Below, piece by piece: positions 8,274 through 15,688 of a stretch of DNA of 64,000 nucleotides. Both the position numbers and the translations under genes were made by a program. The notes under the pieces are model-generated. The model saw only the letters and a program-made list of their open reading frames with translations. It did no database searches and was not told the DNA's origin. How positions within the stretch are numbered: the stretch's first letter is position 1; each line of letters opens with the position of its first letter. This DNA is from Pseudoalteromonas lipolytica (GTDB lineage Bacteria; Pseudomonadota; Gammaproteobacteria; Enterobacterales; Alteromonadaceae): NCBI RefSeq assembly GCF_001306915.1, contig NZ_LJTC01000008.1, positions 124,001 through 188,000 on the forward strand, read 5' to 3'.

Positions 8274-8551
8274 TTAATATCGTGGCAAAAATTACCCCAA
8301 AGGCGGCATTATTTGACGACTGTAAAGGGCGTTTACAGGGCATATTAGCAGCCACTCGTGCAGAGCCTGGTTGTAATCGTTTTGAATTGTTTGCGAGCAA
8401 AGAGCAGCGTTGTTTGTTTTTAGTTGAGCAGTTTGAGTCGCAAGCCGCCCTTGATGAGCATTATGCTCAGCCTTATACCCAAGCGGTGTTCGCATTTTAT
8501 GAAAATGCGTTGGCAGAGCCAGTTGAGGTAGAGAAAGTGGAAGAGCTTTAG
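8270..8551 (+). CDS. ABM (antibiotic biosynthesis monooxygenase) domain protein, YgiN-like
   Basis: A 93-residue single-domain dimeric ferredoxin-like protein. IVAKITPKAALFDDCKGRL, the RAEPGCNRFELF block and LFLVEQFESQAALDEHY match the ABM/YgiN pattern. Family members act as quinol or small aromatic monooxygenases without cofactors, or have no known activity. Its ATG overlaps the stop of the DUF2798-like gene, so it is translationally coupled to it and probably controlled by the divergent LysR gene. GGAG at 8261-8264 provides the ribosome site. Confidence 0.85.
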   Translation: MINIVAKITPKAALFDDCKGRLQGILAATRAEPGCNRFELFASKEQRCLFLVEQFESQAALDEHYAQPYTQAVFAFYENALAEPVEVEKVEEL

Positions 8552-8623
8552 TTTAATATGCACAAAGAGGATTAAGAGGCGCTGCGCTTTAGAGAAGAAC
8601 ATTAATTGGCTGTATCTCATTGT

Positions 8624-8705
8624 CTTCTCATTCACTTCTCTTTGTGAATAAAAATATTTGAACTTTAGGGAGCACCGAAGCGCTTCGCGCTGCATAGAAA
8701 AACCC
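8624..8705 (+). repeat. ~80-bp dispersed intergenic element, copy 1
   Basis: It begins TTCTCATTCACTTCTCTTTG, continues through an AT-rich middle, then CGAAGCGCTTCGCG and GCATAGAAAA. The same order of blocks is found in reverse orientation at 36037-36113. A partial CACAAAGAGG/GAGGCGCTGCGC piece just upstream (8555-8597) may be a further fragment. Confidence 0.55.
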
Positions 8706-8764
8706 ATTTAAACCTTTCAAATTTCATACTCTCAAAATACAAAACAAGTTTTACGCCGACAGGT

Positions 8765-8806
8765 AAAAAAATAGGCTACTGGGTAAGTACTGCTATTCGT
8801 AGCCTA
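8765..8806 (-). terminator. Rho-independent terminator (minus strand)
   Basis: Read on the minus strand, TAGGCTAC (8806-8799) pairs with GTAGCCTA (8779-8772) and is followed directly by seven T (8771-8765). It sits 20 bases after the stop of the decayed minus-strand frame at 8826-9051, which supports that frame having once been a gene. Confidence 0.7.
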
Positions 8807-8825
8807 GTTTACAAGGTTGAAATGG

Positions 8826-9051
8826 TTACAGCATATGCAGAATTTGTTTGGCTTTTTCGCGGGTTAAACACGCGGCCATTGGGCGTTTTGCAAACAGTTT
8901 GGCTGAGACTGTTTGTTCTTTGCCTATGTATTGGTTATGCAGCTGTTTAAAGTGTGGTTACTTGAGCAATATGCATTGGATGATAAACAGTTTTACTTTG
9001 GCAAGAATTAATATTCAGATTTGTTATTGCTCTTTCACTTTGTGAGAACAT
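8826..9051 (-). pseudogene. Decayed small minus-strand gene, family unknown
   Basis: Reading leftwards, an ATG frame from 9051 covers about 34 codons (including VYHPMHIAQVTTL) and stops. A one-base shift then opens KQLHNQYIGKEQTVSAKL, AKRPMAACLTREKAKQ and a TAA at 8826-8828. The second block looks like genuine basic helical protein sequence and is followed 20 bases later by a good terminator. The 5' part is less certain: the frame of the second block also extends upstream through one in-frame stop. No family is recognised. Confidence 0.4.
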
Positions 9052-9161
9052 AAATCGAACTAGCAATTTATCAGTCTTTCAGGTGAATTTAGCGCAGATT
9101 TGTTGCAGTTTTATTTGAAGCTGTTAGTCTGTACCTCTAAATTTTACAGTGACGTAAATTC

Positions 9162-9857
9162 ATGTTTAAACGGACTTTAATGCTTACAGTGCTATTGCTA
9201 GTAGCTGTATCTACACGGGCGAAAGAGCCAATCCTTTCTAATGAGTGCAAAAGTATTCAAACTGAGCGCGCTGAATTGCAATCTGCGTTAAGAAAGTCTC
9301 ATGTACTTGATAAAATAGAAATTTATAAACAGCAAATTCAGAACTTATCTGCTCGATTTGCTGAAACGTGTTTTACCAATGAACAAATAGCTGACCGTAA
9401 AGCTGCGCTTTTTAATCCTGATATTAGTTTACTTGAAAACCAACTAGCTAAACCGTTGTCTCAAAAAGCTTATTTAGAAAAACAAGCTGCGTGGCAACGT
9501 TTTTACGTGATGCCAACACGCTGCTTTAATCAGCCTCTTGAGCTTAAATATCTAGATTGGTGTATTGACAATAAACAGTTTCAATTTCAGAAATTTGATA
9601 CGCTCTGGCAGCAAAAGAATACACAAATCGCGCGTTCTGAAGCTAAGCTGACAGATTCGTTTCATGAGTTTGTGCTGCCAAGTAAAACAGAACGAGCAAA
9701 ACTGAGTGCGCAACAGCAATTAAAGCGCTACAGCAACACAACAGATTCCTTCTTACCGACCAATATAATTGTATTATGTGTTTTAGCGGTATCAGTGTTT
9801 TTTGGGCTGATTTTTATATTTCATTGGTTGATGCGCCCACGACCTGTGGTGAAGTGA
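9162..9857 (+). CDS. Secreted membrane-anchored protein, Cys-pair family, member 2
   Basis: 231 residues with a signal peptide (about 1-20), a helical region between two cysteines (about 29-70, CKSIQTER to TC), a second conserved block (AWQRFYVMPTRC then DWCIDNK), and a C-terminal membrane helix (about 200-222) followed by a basic tail. It is a diverged paralog of the protein at 6349-7074, with the same order of motifs and the same length. No named domain is recognised. Most of the chain should lie in the periplasm. The ribosome site is weak. Next to it, on the opposite strand, is a long protein with a related N-terminus. Confidence 0.7.
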   Translation: MFKRTLMLTVLLLVAVSTRAKEPILSNECKSIQTERAELQSALRKSHVLDKIEIYKQQIQNLSARFAETCFTNEQIADRKAALFNPDISLLENQLAKPLSQKAYLEKQAAWQRFYVMPTRCFNQPLELKYLDWCIDNKQFQFQKFDTLWQQKNTQIARSEAKLTDSFHEFVLPSKTERAKLSAQQQLKRYSNTTDSFLPTNIIVLCVLAVSVFFGLIFIFHWLMRPRPVVK

Positions 9858-9864
9858 GTATACA

Positions 9865-10051
9865 GTAGGCGTGAAATTTATTTCGCGCGCCATGCAAGCA
9901 TAGGCACTGGGCTTTAGGCGCAAGGACGAGATATGAAATCGCTGCTACACATTCGTCTCTCGAAACTCACTTCTCGTTATTTACTCAAACCATTCCCGGC
10001 TAAAGCCAGTCCTACGGGGGAAACAATAGGCACTGGGCTTTAGGCGCTAGG
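9865..10051. repeat. Dispersed intergenic repeat cluster
   Basis: Contains GTAGGCGTGAAATTTATTTC at 9865, two copies of TAGGCACTGGGCTTTAGGCG at 9901 and 10027 (126 bases apart), and CCCGGCTAAAGCCAGTCCTA at 9995. The same modules recur near 21034, 35837-35995 and 46603-46784, always between genes. Confidence 0.75.
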
Positions 10052-10094
10052 ACGCGGCGTAAAATCTGCTACAGGTTCGTTTCTCGTTACTTAA

Positions 10095-12479
10095 TCACTC
10101 ATCTGTTTTAAGCTGTTTAGCGCGTTCTTCTGCATCAATAAGAGCTTGTGATTTTGGCTGTTTGGTTTTACTTTTTATCACAGGCTTTTCGTCAGAATTT
10201 GGATCCCACGTAGGATCAAGTGATAAGTTTGCAAATGGATTATACGGCTTATCATCTTGTTGCTCGGTCTCTAAATTTGTTTCTTTATCAGCTTCATCAG
10301 AGTCACTAGACATCTCTTCTAGCATATCGTCGTTACTCAGTTCGACAGACAAATCAACCGTATCTTCAGCAGGTTTTGTTGGTTCTTCAGGGCTAAATGA
10401 CGCAGGTTCGTCCTGTAGCTCTTGTTCAAGCGCTTGTAAGGCTTTTGCTAAATCATCATCGCTGATGTCGTCGTGATCGTCTGTTGTGCTTGGAGCCGTG
10501 ACTGTTTGTTTATCTTCAGCAAAATGATCAGCAAACGATAAATCATCACCCATCAATGACGATAAGTCATATTCAGGCACGTCATCTTTAGACGGCTCGT
10601 CGTCGGCAATAGGCTCTTTTGTTGAATACTCATCAAAACCAAATGATGACGAACTCGTAAAGCTTGGCTCGTCAAACTCTGGTTTCTCAAGTTCATCAAT
10701 TTCAGGTTTTTCTAGCGCTTCGATTTCAGCTAAAACAGGTTCATCGTCAGCAATAGGCTCTTTTGTTGAGTATTCATCAAAACCAAACGATGACGAACTC
10801 GTAAAGCTTGGCTCGTCAAACTCTGGTTTTTCAAGCTCATCGATTTCCGGTTTTTCGAGTTCTTCTATCTCGGCTAACACTGGTTCATCGTCAGCAATAG
10901 GTTCTTTAGCTTTATACTCATCAAAACCAAACGATGACGAACTTGTAAAGCTTGGCTCGCCAATCTCAGGTTTCTCAAGCTCATCGATTTCAGGTTTTTC
11001 TAGCGCTTCTATCTCAGCTAAAACTGGCTCGTCGTCGGCAATAGGCTCTTTTGTTGAATACTCATCAAAACCAAATGATGAAGAACTTGTAAAGCTTGGC
11101 TCGTCAATCTCTGGCTTCTCAAGCTCATCAATTTCAGGTTTTTCTAGTGCTTCTATCTCAGTTAAAACTGGCTCGTCGTCGGCAATTGGTTCTTGAGTTG
11201 TGTACTCATCAAAGCCGAATGATGACGAAGCGGAATCTCTCGGTTCTTCTAGTTCAGGTTCCTCTGCTTTTGGATCCGTTTCTTCATTGATGCTGTAAGA
11301 TGAAGCAAGGCTCGCTAATTTTAGCTCTTGCTCTAGGCCTCGTTGCTCATCTAAGAAGTCGTCATCAGAGTCGTTTACGTCTTTATCGTCGTAACCAAGT
11401 TCAAGATCATTAAATTGCTTGGCGTCAGCAAAATCATCAGCTGTTTGTGTAGATGGGGTTTGTGGCTTTTCACTATCATGCTGTGCACTAAAGTGCATTA
11501 GCTCAGAGAGATCGTCGTTATCATTTTTTTCGGTTAATTCGTTTGTGAAGTCAGGTAATGAATCAGTGTCTTGCTGTGACTGCTCTGAGTTTTCATCTAG
11601 CACGGCAGCCGTTGCTGCTTGAAGTTCTTCGGCTTCTTTTTCTGCTGAAGCTTGCGCTTGGGCCGCTGCTTTTAGGGCTTTAGCTTGCATTAAGCTTTGC
11701 TCAAGCTCTGAGTCTGCATCAGTATTTTTATTTTGACGAATACGAACAATCACTAAGCCTGCAACAAGTAGTACTAGCAAGACAATTAAACTTGGCATTA
11801 ATAATGAGCTTGAAGAACTATTTTCACTTTCATAAGGAGCAGCAGGCTCCGGTGTAAATGCTGGCTCAACAGGTTCTGCCTCGACAGCTTTTCTTACATC
11901 TGTAGTTTCACTGTTTTGCGAACTATCAGGCGCTGCGTTATCAAGCTGTTGTTCCATCACAGGAGAGGTTACAGGCTCGGCCACAGTTTCTGTCGGGGTA
12001 TCAGAGATTATAATGCGATCAACGTCAGCGGGCTCTTCTGTTTGCTGCACTGGTGGTGTTAGCTGTGTATTTTGCGTTTCTAGTGGTTCTGGCTCTATTT
12101 GTAATTGTTCTGCAGGCTGTTGCGGCTCAATAATCTCTGATGCTTGCTCAACTGTAGGCTGTGTTGGTTCTTCAGGCGTACCTTGTATTGCTCCTGAATG
12201 TCGAGTTGAGCGGGTGCTATTACCCTGAATTACTGGTTCAACGGGTTGTGTTGGCTGTTGCTGAACTTTAAGGTTTGAACCATTATTGAGTGGGGTAGGA
12301 TTTTGGCAATTTTTTTCGTAATTTCTGGCAGCTGAACGATAATTTTTGTTGCTAGTGTTGTTACGATACTCATGCATTTGTTGCTTTAACAAAATACACA
12401 TAGCTTCGTTGTACTGTGCTTTTGATGTAAAGCTCAGACTTGCAAGTAATAGTAATAAAGTTGTTTTTATAATTGGCAT
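10095..12479 (-). CDS. Signal-anchored membrane protein with acidic 48-residue tandem repeats
   Basis: About 794 residues. It has a signal peptide, a short periplasmic helix with a Cys pair (like the proteins at 6349 and 9162), a Pro/Glu/Gln-rich linker, one membrane helix (about residues 235-258) followed by RIRQ, and a very acidic tail predicted to be cytoplasmic. The tail holds four full repeats and a fifth partial repeat of 48 residues around SSSSFGFDEY and EKPEIDELEKPE. The layout recalls polar-landmark proteins such as FimV/HubP, but no LysM or TPR motif is visible, so that is only an analogy. ATG 12479 has AGGA 5 bases upstream and is preferred over a longer reading. Confidence 0.7.
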   Translation of the reverse strand: MPIIKTTLLLLLASLSFTSKAQYNEAMCILLKQQMHEYRNNTSNKNYRSAARNYEKNCQNPTPLNNGSNLKVQQQPTQPVEPVIQGNSTRSTRHSGAIQGTPEEPTQPTVEQASEIIEPQQPAEQLQIEPEPLETQNTQLTPPVQQTEEPADVDRIIISDTPTETVAEPVTSPVMEQQLDNAAPDSSQNSETTDVRKAVEAEPVEPAFTPEPAAPYESENSSSSSLLMPSLIVLLVLLVAGLVIVRIRQNKNTDADSELEQSLMQAKALKAAAQAQASAEKEAEELQAATAAVLDENSEQSQQDTDSLPDFTNELTEKNDNDDLSELMHFSAQHDSEKPQTPSTQTADDFADAKQFNDLELGYDDKDVNDSDDDFLDEQRGLEQELKLASLASSYSINEETDPKAEEPELEEPRDSASSSFGFDEYTTQEPIADDEPVLTEIEALEKPEIDELEKPEIDEPSFTSSSSFGFDEYSTKEPIADDEPVLAEIEALEKPEIDELEKPEIGEPSFTSSSSFGFDEYKAKEPIADDEPVLAEIEELEKPEIDELEKPEFDEPSFTSSSSFGFDEYSTKEPIADDEPVLAEIEALEKPEIDELEKPEFDEPSFTSSSSFGFDEYSTKEPIADDEPSKDDVPEYDLSSLMGDDLSFADHFAEDKQTVTAPSTTDDHDDISDDDLAKALQALEQELQDEPASFSPEEPTKPAEDTVDLSVELSNDDMLEEMSSDSDEADKETNLETEQQDDKPYNPFANLSLDPTWDPNSDEKPVIKSKTKQPKSQALIDAEERAKQLKTDE
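10590..11240 (-). repeat. 144-bp in-frame tandem repeat, five units
   Basis: The marker CATCAAA recurs at 10631, 10775, 10919, 11063 and 11207, exactly 144 bases apart. Each unit encodes 48 acidic residues; the outermost units are partial or diverged. Units differ mostly at third codon positions plus a few residues (such as EYKAK versus EYSTK). Confidence 0.9.
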
Positions 12480-12588
12480 AGTTTCCTGACCAGTAAGGTT
12501 TATCTGGTTACCCAAACAATGAGTTAATTCTAAGCCCAGTAGGGCAATTTATCCACATTCATTAAATAATTTCAGCGAAATAGCAAAG

Positions 12589-14046
12589 TCAATCGATCAC
12601 CATGAGCGCTCGGTATTCGTCATAAGCAAATTGGTCGGTCATTCCGCTGATGTAATCTTGAATTAAACGGCAGCGAAAATAGAACTCGTAGGCGGTAAAA
12701 TGATCCGGTTCGGCTTTTAGAGCATCAATGGCTTTTTGATAGCTATTTAAATGTTTGTTAGATAGTTTTTTCACCAAACGAGTTTCAATTAAGTAGTGTT
12801 GATCGCCTTTTAAAACCCGTTTAAAAGCATCGGCGTCAAGGGCAAGTAAGGGCTTGTAGCAATCAAGTAAACCGCTAATGATTCGATAACCTTGCAGCTC
12901 TAAGCGCTCTACCTCTTTGTGGCAAAAAACGTGCTTTAATGCCACTTGTTTTAAGGTGAGCGTGACGGCGTGCAGGTGGCTACGATCTTCTAATAAAGCT
13001 TGATTAAAATCACCGTGGTAAATGGCTTCTATGTTGCTGATAAACCGTTCTGCTGCGTAGCTTACTAATGGGTGTAGCAAGGTCACGCGTAAGTAGATAA
13101 AAAATTCGCTGTTAAAATTGTAAGGCTGTTCTTGTGCTTTACTTAACGCATAATCAATGGCTTTTTCGGCAAAGTCGCTGTGTTTGGTATCATCAATCGT
13201 TAGGTTTGTGAGTGTGCGGGTGTATTGCTCTTTTAGCTTGTTGCATAGCGACTCAACACTAATAATGCCTTTTTCTACCGCATCTTCTATATCGGCCAAA
13301 CAATACGAAATATCGTCAGCGGCTTCCATAATGTAGCTTGCTGGGTGGCGGCAGTATTGTTCAATTTCGAGTTCAGTTTGCAGTGCTTCTACAAAGGGTT
13401 TTTCGCTAAAGTAGTAGCCCACTTTTTTCATTAAGTAGTTTTTATCTTGCGGGCTGTCTTTTTTCGCCATGCTGGCTGGGCGAGTATATTTTAAAATTCC
13501 GGCACTTTGGCTGTAGGTTAAGTTTAGTGATAACAATGAATGAATTATGCGAATACCTTGGGCATTACCTTCAAAGCTTTTTATATCTTGGGCTAAGTGT
13601 TTAAAAATCACGCTGATGCCAATGCCTTTACAGCGCTCTGGGGTTAGTGTGTCTAAGTGTTTCTCGAACCACTGATTAATGGCTGCTTCGCCAAAGTGAC
13701 CAAACGGTGGGTTGCCAATATCGTGCATTAGGCAGGCCATTTCAACGAGGCTTTCTAGTGGCCGCTCAAGTCCAGATAGGCCATATTCTTTTTGCTTTGC
13801 ATCACTAAGCTTATTAAAAATGGTTTGCACAATAAAGCGGCCGACCTGTTGCACTTCAAGCGAGTGAGTCAGCCGTGAACGCACTGCAGCATTGCGCTCA
13901 AGTGGAAATACTTGGGTTTTTTGTTGTAAGCGGCGAATTGCTGCACTGTTAATAATGCGGCCCCGATCACTTTCAAGCGCAGTGTGTAAATTATTGGTAG
14001 AACGCATTTCGCGTGCTGGGGTAATTTTTTTACCAAAATCGATCAT
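12589..14046 (-). CDS. dgt: Deoxyguanosinetriphosphate triphosphohydrolase (dGTPase)
   Basis: About 485 residues. It is an HD-superfamily dNTP triphosphohydrolase that releases tripolyphosphate from dGTP. Visible motifs are RLQQKTQVFPL, RSRLTHSLEVQQVGR, CLMHDIGNPPFGHFGEAA (the HD metal ligands) and ADDISYCLADIEDA with the downstream metal-binding Asp. Length is close to E. coli Dgt (about 505). A longer reading from TTG 14097 is possible. ATG 14046 is preferred because GGGAACG lies 5-11 bases upstream and the encoded MIDFGKKI fits the family start. It is convergent with nothing and stands alone. Confidence 0.9.
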   Translation of the reverse strand: MIDFGKKITPAREMRSTNNLHTALESDRGRIINSAAIRRLQQKTQVFPLERNAAVRSRLTHSLEVQQVGRFIVQTIFNKLSDAKQKEYGLSGLERPLESLVEMACLMHDIGNPPFGHFGEAAINQWFEKHLDTLTPERCKGIGISVIFKHLAQDIKSFEGNAQGIRIIHSLLSLNLTYSQSAGILKYTRPASMAKKDSPQDKNYLMKKVGYYFSEKPFVEALQTELEIEQYCRHPASYIMEAADDISYCLADIEDAVEKGIISVESLCNKLKEQYTRTLTNLTIDDTKHSDFAEKAIDYALSKAQEQPYNFNSEFFIYLRVTLLHPLVSYAAERFISNIEAIYHGDFNQALLEDRSHLHAVTLTLKQVALKHVFCHKEVERLELQGYRIISGLLDCYKPLLALDADAFKRVLKGDQHYLIETRLVKKLSNKHLNSYQKAIDALKAEPDHFTAYEFYFRCRLIQDYISGMTDQFAYDEYRALMVID

Positions 14047-14245
14047 TTTTCGTTCCCACAAAGCGGTAAAAATCGGGCTTTTATATGTTGTTAGCAAAAC
14101 TTTGCTAGTTATTAAATTTAATCTAACAGCTTGTATCTTAAATTAAAATATTCATTTTTATTAAAGTTATTACTTTAAATTAAGTCCTTTATTCATATAT
14201 TATTCAGTTTCACGCACTTCTTCATTATCTTGAATTAGAAAGGAA

Positions 14246-14257
14246 AGCCTTTTGGCT
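14246..14257 (+). promoter_or_regulatory. Small hairpin between ribosome site and start codon of the GDPD gene
   Basis: AGGA (14241-14244) is 21 bases from ATG 14266, too far for normal initiation. Between them AGCC-TTTT-GGCT can fold, which would shorten the effective spacing. This suggests structure-dependent translation of the first gene of the four-gene operon. Confidence 0.35.
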
Positions 14258-14265
14258 GTATAGCA

Positions 14266-15678
14266 ATGATGCAAACTCTGTCTAAAAAAACATGGCTGCT
14301 AGCCAGTATTCTTTTGTATTGTATTGGTTTAACTGCTTGTAAAAGTACCCCTGAAACAAATACTGAAAACACCTTAACAGTAGTCGAAAAAAATGCCATT
14401 AAGGCCAAACAGGATGCACTTCGCGCCCGTGGTTTTTACGAAAGCCAGCTAGGTAATATCAATTACGCTACAACGAGGCAATGCAGTAACTTTAATTTAC
14501 AAAGTCACCGTGGCTCAATTCGCTACGCCGAAAATTCGCTTAACGCAGTAATTGATGCTATCGACAACAACTTTGATGTTGTTGAAATTGACGTGCGTAT
14601 TACCCGTGACGATGTGTGGGTTGTGCATCATGATGCTCGCACCGGCCGCGAAACAGGCACGGTTGATAATAAGCGTCGTAAAATTGAGTCGATGAACTAC
14701 AAAAAAGAGTGGGGCTATTTACGTCATCGTAATCAAGATACTGGGCTACTTACCGATAAAATGCCGCCATCATTTAGAGAGCTTGCTGCTACGTTTGCAC
14801 GCTATCGTAAACCCCATCAAAAACTGAATATCGAAATAAAATCAAAGGCCTCAGTTAACGATTTAAAAATGCTTGATTACTTGGCATATGAGTTTGTTGG
14901 CGGCGGAAACTACTTTTTTAGTAGCTTAGAAATGCGCAACCTTACTCGTATGCGCGACATTAACCCAGACATTTATTTGGCATTTATTCAATCACCGGCA
15001 AAAGCCTCAATGAATAAGCTAGCAAGTGATCTAAAACGCGGTGCTGGGAGCGATCCTATTTATGAGCGTAACAAAGAAGAACTTGAAAGCTTGCAAGCAC
15101 TTGGAAATCGTTACCATCGTGAAAAGCGTTACGACAGCCCTGTTAAGCTTGATAAATTGGCAAAGCAGCTAAAACGTAACTTTGGCTATGTGCTTGATAT
15201 TCGTCATTACAAGCAAAGTGCAGCTCGCTTGAAACCAGTTGCTAAAGCGCGCGGCATTATGATTGCTACATATTCAATTAATGGTCACGACTATCATGAG
15301 CGCAGCTTATTAGCGCAGTCACGTTCGCTGCGTCCAGACTCGGTGATCATGGACGACACCGTATATGGTTTTTGTTCTGTGTTCGAGTTGCCAAAAATGC
15401 AGCCGTTTTTTAGTGATGACCCAGAAGCTAAGTTAATTGCTAGTATGCCTGCAGACCTTGATTTAGAACGCTTAGATGAGCTGTATGCTTATAAAGCTAA
15501 TCAGCTTTATCCTGCGGTGGGCGGCACGCTTAAATCAACGCAAGCACAAACTTATATTCCCAAAGTAACATCGACTCCTTCAGCGCCTAATTTAGAAATA
15601 GGGACTCGCCAAGCCGATGAAGACTTTAGCCTAGAAACAGATCCTGCTGTTGAACTAGAACTACGTAAAAAACAATAA
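14266..15678 (+). CDS. Glycerophosphodiester phosphodiesterase family lipoprotein
   Basis: 470 residues with a lipoprotein signal (LTAC, Cys 25) and a GDPD-type TIM-barrel domain from about residue 75. Visible catalytic features are LQSHRGS with His-Arg, the Glu of YAENS, VVEIDVRITRDD with Glu and Asp, and VVHHDARTG with the second His. The enzyme family hydrolyses glycerophosphodiesters to glycerol-3-phosphate and alcohol using Ca or Mg. About 100 C-terminal residues beyond the barrel are unassigned. Probably anchored to the outer membrane, facing the periplasm. It opens a tight operon with two unknown membrane proteins and an ENPP-type phosphodiesterase (10-base gap to the next gene). Confidence 0.85.
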   Translation: MMQTLSKKTWLLASILLYCIGLTACKSTPETNTENTLTVVEKNAIKAKQDALRARGFYESQLGNINYATTRQCSNFNLQSHRGSIRYAENSLNAVIDAIDNNFDVVEIDVRITRDDVWVVHHDARTGRETGTVDNKRRKIESMNYKKEWGYLRHRNQDTGLLTDKMPPSFRELAATFARYRKPHQKLNIEIKSKASVNDLKMLDYLAYEFVGGGNYFFSSLEMRNLTRMRDINPDIYLAFIQSPAKASMNKLASDLKRGAGSDPIYERNKEELESLQALGNRYHREKRYDSPVKLDKLAKQLKRNFGYVLDIRHYKQSAARLKPVAKARGIMIATYSINGHDYHERSLLAQSRSLRPDSVIMDDTVYGFCSVFELPKMQPFFSDDPEAKLIASMPADLDLERLDELYAYKANQLYPAVGGTLKSTQAQTYIPKVTSTPSAPNLEIGTRQADEDFSLETDPAVELELRKKQ

Positions 15679-15688
15679 GAACAAAACT

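Larger units (their letters stand above)
8552..9161. other. 610-base stretch without an intact gene
   Basis: It holds a dispersed repeat element (8624-8705), a minus-strand terminator hairpin (8765-8806), a decayed minus-strand reading frame (8826-9051) and the promoter region of the following secreted-protein gene. Nothing else was recognised. Confidence 0.6.

Noticed and set aside
10590-11240. CRISPR-like array
   Set aside because: The period is 144 bases, units are in frame and code for protein; there are no short repeats with spacers.
10162-12228. Plus-strand reading frames through the acidic repeat gene
   Set aside because: Ser/Cys-rich frames with no ribosome site; they are the reverse of the acidic repeats.
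10095-12479. Naming the acidic-repeat protein FimV/HubP
   Set aside because: No LysM domain and no C-terminal TPR-like motif are visible; only the topology and acidity are similar.
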